Of a stretch of 64,000 nucleotides of DNA, positions 63,414 to 64,000 are shown in pieces. Below the pieces are notes generated by a model. The model was not told where the DNA came from and made no database searches. It saw only the letters and a list, made by a program, of their open reading frames with translations. This DNA comes from Agrobacterium pusense. Its GTDB lineage: Bacteria > Pseudomonadota > Alphaproteobacteria > Rhizobiales > Rhizobiaceae. Each line of letters starts with the position of its first letter. The stretch's first letter is position 1. The stretch is from positions 310,001-374,000 of the forward strand of contig NZ_FNBB01000004.1 of NCBI RefSeq assembly GCF_900102105.1, in the 5' to 3' direction. The position numbers and the translations under genes were made by a program.

Positions 63414-64000
63414 ATGTCGCTACGTGTGCCGGAAGCTGCCCTGCCGGGAATGGTCACCAGTCCACATCCCCTGGCAAGCGAAGCCGGCGCAGCGGTACTA
63501 AGACGTGGCGGCAATGCTATCGAGGCGGCCGTTGCGATCGCTGCGACGCTTGCGGTGGTGATGCCGCATTTTTGCGGTCTGGGCGGCGATGCCGTATGGC
63601 TGGTCGCCGACAAGCAGGGCCTCTGCCGGTCCTTTCTGGGAATAGGTCAGGCCGCGGCGGTCCTTCCCGACTATCAGACGGCAATCCCGCTACGCGGCCC
63701 CTCTTCCATGATCACGACCGTCTGCGCCGTAGATAGCTGGGGTCATGCCCTGGCGTTTGGACAGCAGCATTGGCAAGGCCGCGAGCAGCTTTCCGATCTT
63801 CTGATGCCCGCAATAGCTTTTGCGGAAAACGGATACCAGCCGGGCAACACACAAGATTTCTGGCTTGAATTCAGACGCCCCGAAATAGCCCACTGGCCGG
63901 GTTTCGCAGCCGCGTTTGATCATCCAGCAAGCATGGGCATTTTCACGCAACGTCCGCTTGCTCGAACCCTTCGGCACATCGCCGAGCATGGCTATCGGTC
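63414..64000 (+). CDS. Gamma-glutamyltransferase-like protein, C-terminus cut by window edge
   Basis: The frame from the ATG at 63414 (GAGAGGAAAT upstream) gives 195 residues and runs off the right edge. It opens with the Ntn-family GGT start: MVTSPHPLASEAGAAVLRRGGNAIEAAVAIAATLAVVMPHFCGLGGD. The autoprocessing threonine lies beyond the window. It follows the transporter genes closely, so a gamma-glutamyl bond is probably made or cleaved in this pathway. GGT-like acylases of other amides are possible. Confidence 0.85.
   Translation, partial: MSLRVPEAALPGMVTSPHPLASEAGAAVLRRGGNAIEAAVAIAATLAVVMPHFCGLGGDAVWLVADKQGLCRSFLGIGQAAAVLPDYQTAIPLRGPSSMITTVCAVDSWGHALAFGQQHWQGREQLSDLLMPAIAFAENGYQPGNTQDFWLEFRRPEIAHWPGFAAAFDHPASMGIFTQRPLARTLRHIAEHGYR

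Overview
The window looks like accessory chromosomal DNA of an Agrobacterium/Rhizobium-group alphaproteobacterium. It has high GC, very dense ABC-transporter catabolic operons, AGGAGG-type ribosome-binding sites with occasional GTG/TTG starts, and GGAAC-N16-NGTT promoters of the PhyR/EcfG general stress response. One polyol dehydrogenase closely resembles, from memory, the A. tumefaciens protein annotated as D-xylulose reductase Atu4318, which would place the region on the linear chromosome. No rRNA, tRNA, IS element, prophage or CRISPR array was seen.

Layout. 1-2.4 kb: a minus-strand phosphatase operon (inositol-phosphatase family, dual-specificity phosphatase, metallophosphoesterase cut by the window edge) divergent from a PRC-barrel stress gene. 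2.6-4.1 kb: a ProP-like osmolyte symporter. 4.2-13.3 kb: a polyol (probably ribitol) locus with an RbsABC-like transporter, AraC regulator, ribitol-dehydrogenase-like SDR, FGGY pentulose kinase, a further SDR and a xylitol-dehydrogenase-like enzyme. 13.6-22.2 kb: an FbpABC/AfuABC-like transporter with two tandem paralogous binding proteins, divergent from a two-component system. 22.3-24.2 kb: a TetR regulator and its efflux pump with three operators between them. 24.3-35.7 kb: a nine-gene operon for a sugar acid or sugar lactone (DapA-family lyase, enolase-superfamily enzyme, MalEFGK-type transporter, uronate-dehydrogenase-like enzyme, an IclR-SMP30 fusion, SDR), divergent from a 2-keto-3-deoxygalactonokinase and an SGNH hydrolase.

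35.8-38.0 kb: 2,2-dialkylglycine decarboxylase and its LysR regulator. 38.1-40.4 kb: a c-di-GMP phosphodiesterase flanked by two apparent minus-strand small-RNA terminators. 40.4-45.7 kb: stress genes (basic Lys/Ala-rich protein, pyruvate-oxidase-like enzyme, SDR, KGG-type hydrophilin, GMC oxidoreductase). 46.4-52.2 kb: an OpuC/EgtUV-type betaine transporter, a HutC-like regulator and a histidine-ammonia-lyase homologue that lacks the Ala-Ser-Gly MIO tripeptide. This is best read as an uptake and cleavage system for ergothioneine or a related trimethylated amino acid, and it is the most interesting item here. 52.3-55.0 kb: a membrane desaturase, a PhnD-like protein without signal peptide and an XRE regulator. 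55.3-57.9 kb: a DUF2934 protein and GlgX. 58.0-64.0 kb: an unassigned catabolic island with a CodA-like amidohydrolase, SnoaL-like protein, GntR/FCD regulator, SsuABC/ThiXYZ-type transporter and the start of a gamma-glutamyltransferase.

Most units follow one plan: a binding-protein transporter, the enzymes for its cargo and a local repressor or activator. Short overlaps (ATGA, GTGA) couple consecutive genes, and stem-loops follow several binding-protein genes. Five scattered genes (2139, 40437, 43992, 55347, 55817) share candidate EcfG promoters, so a stress regulon is interleaved with these catabolic islands. Calls rest on reading motifs and recalled family sequences; no searches were run.
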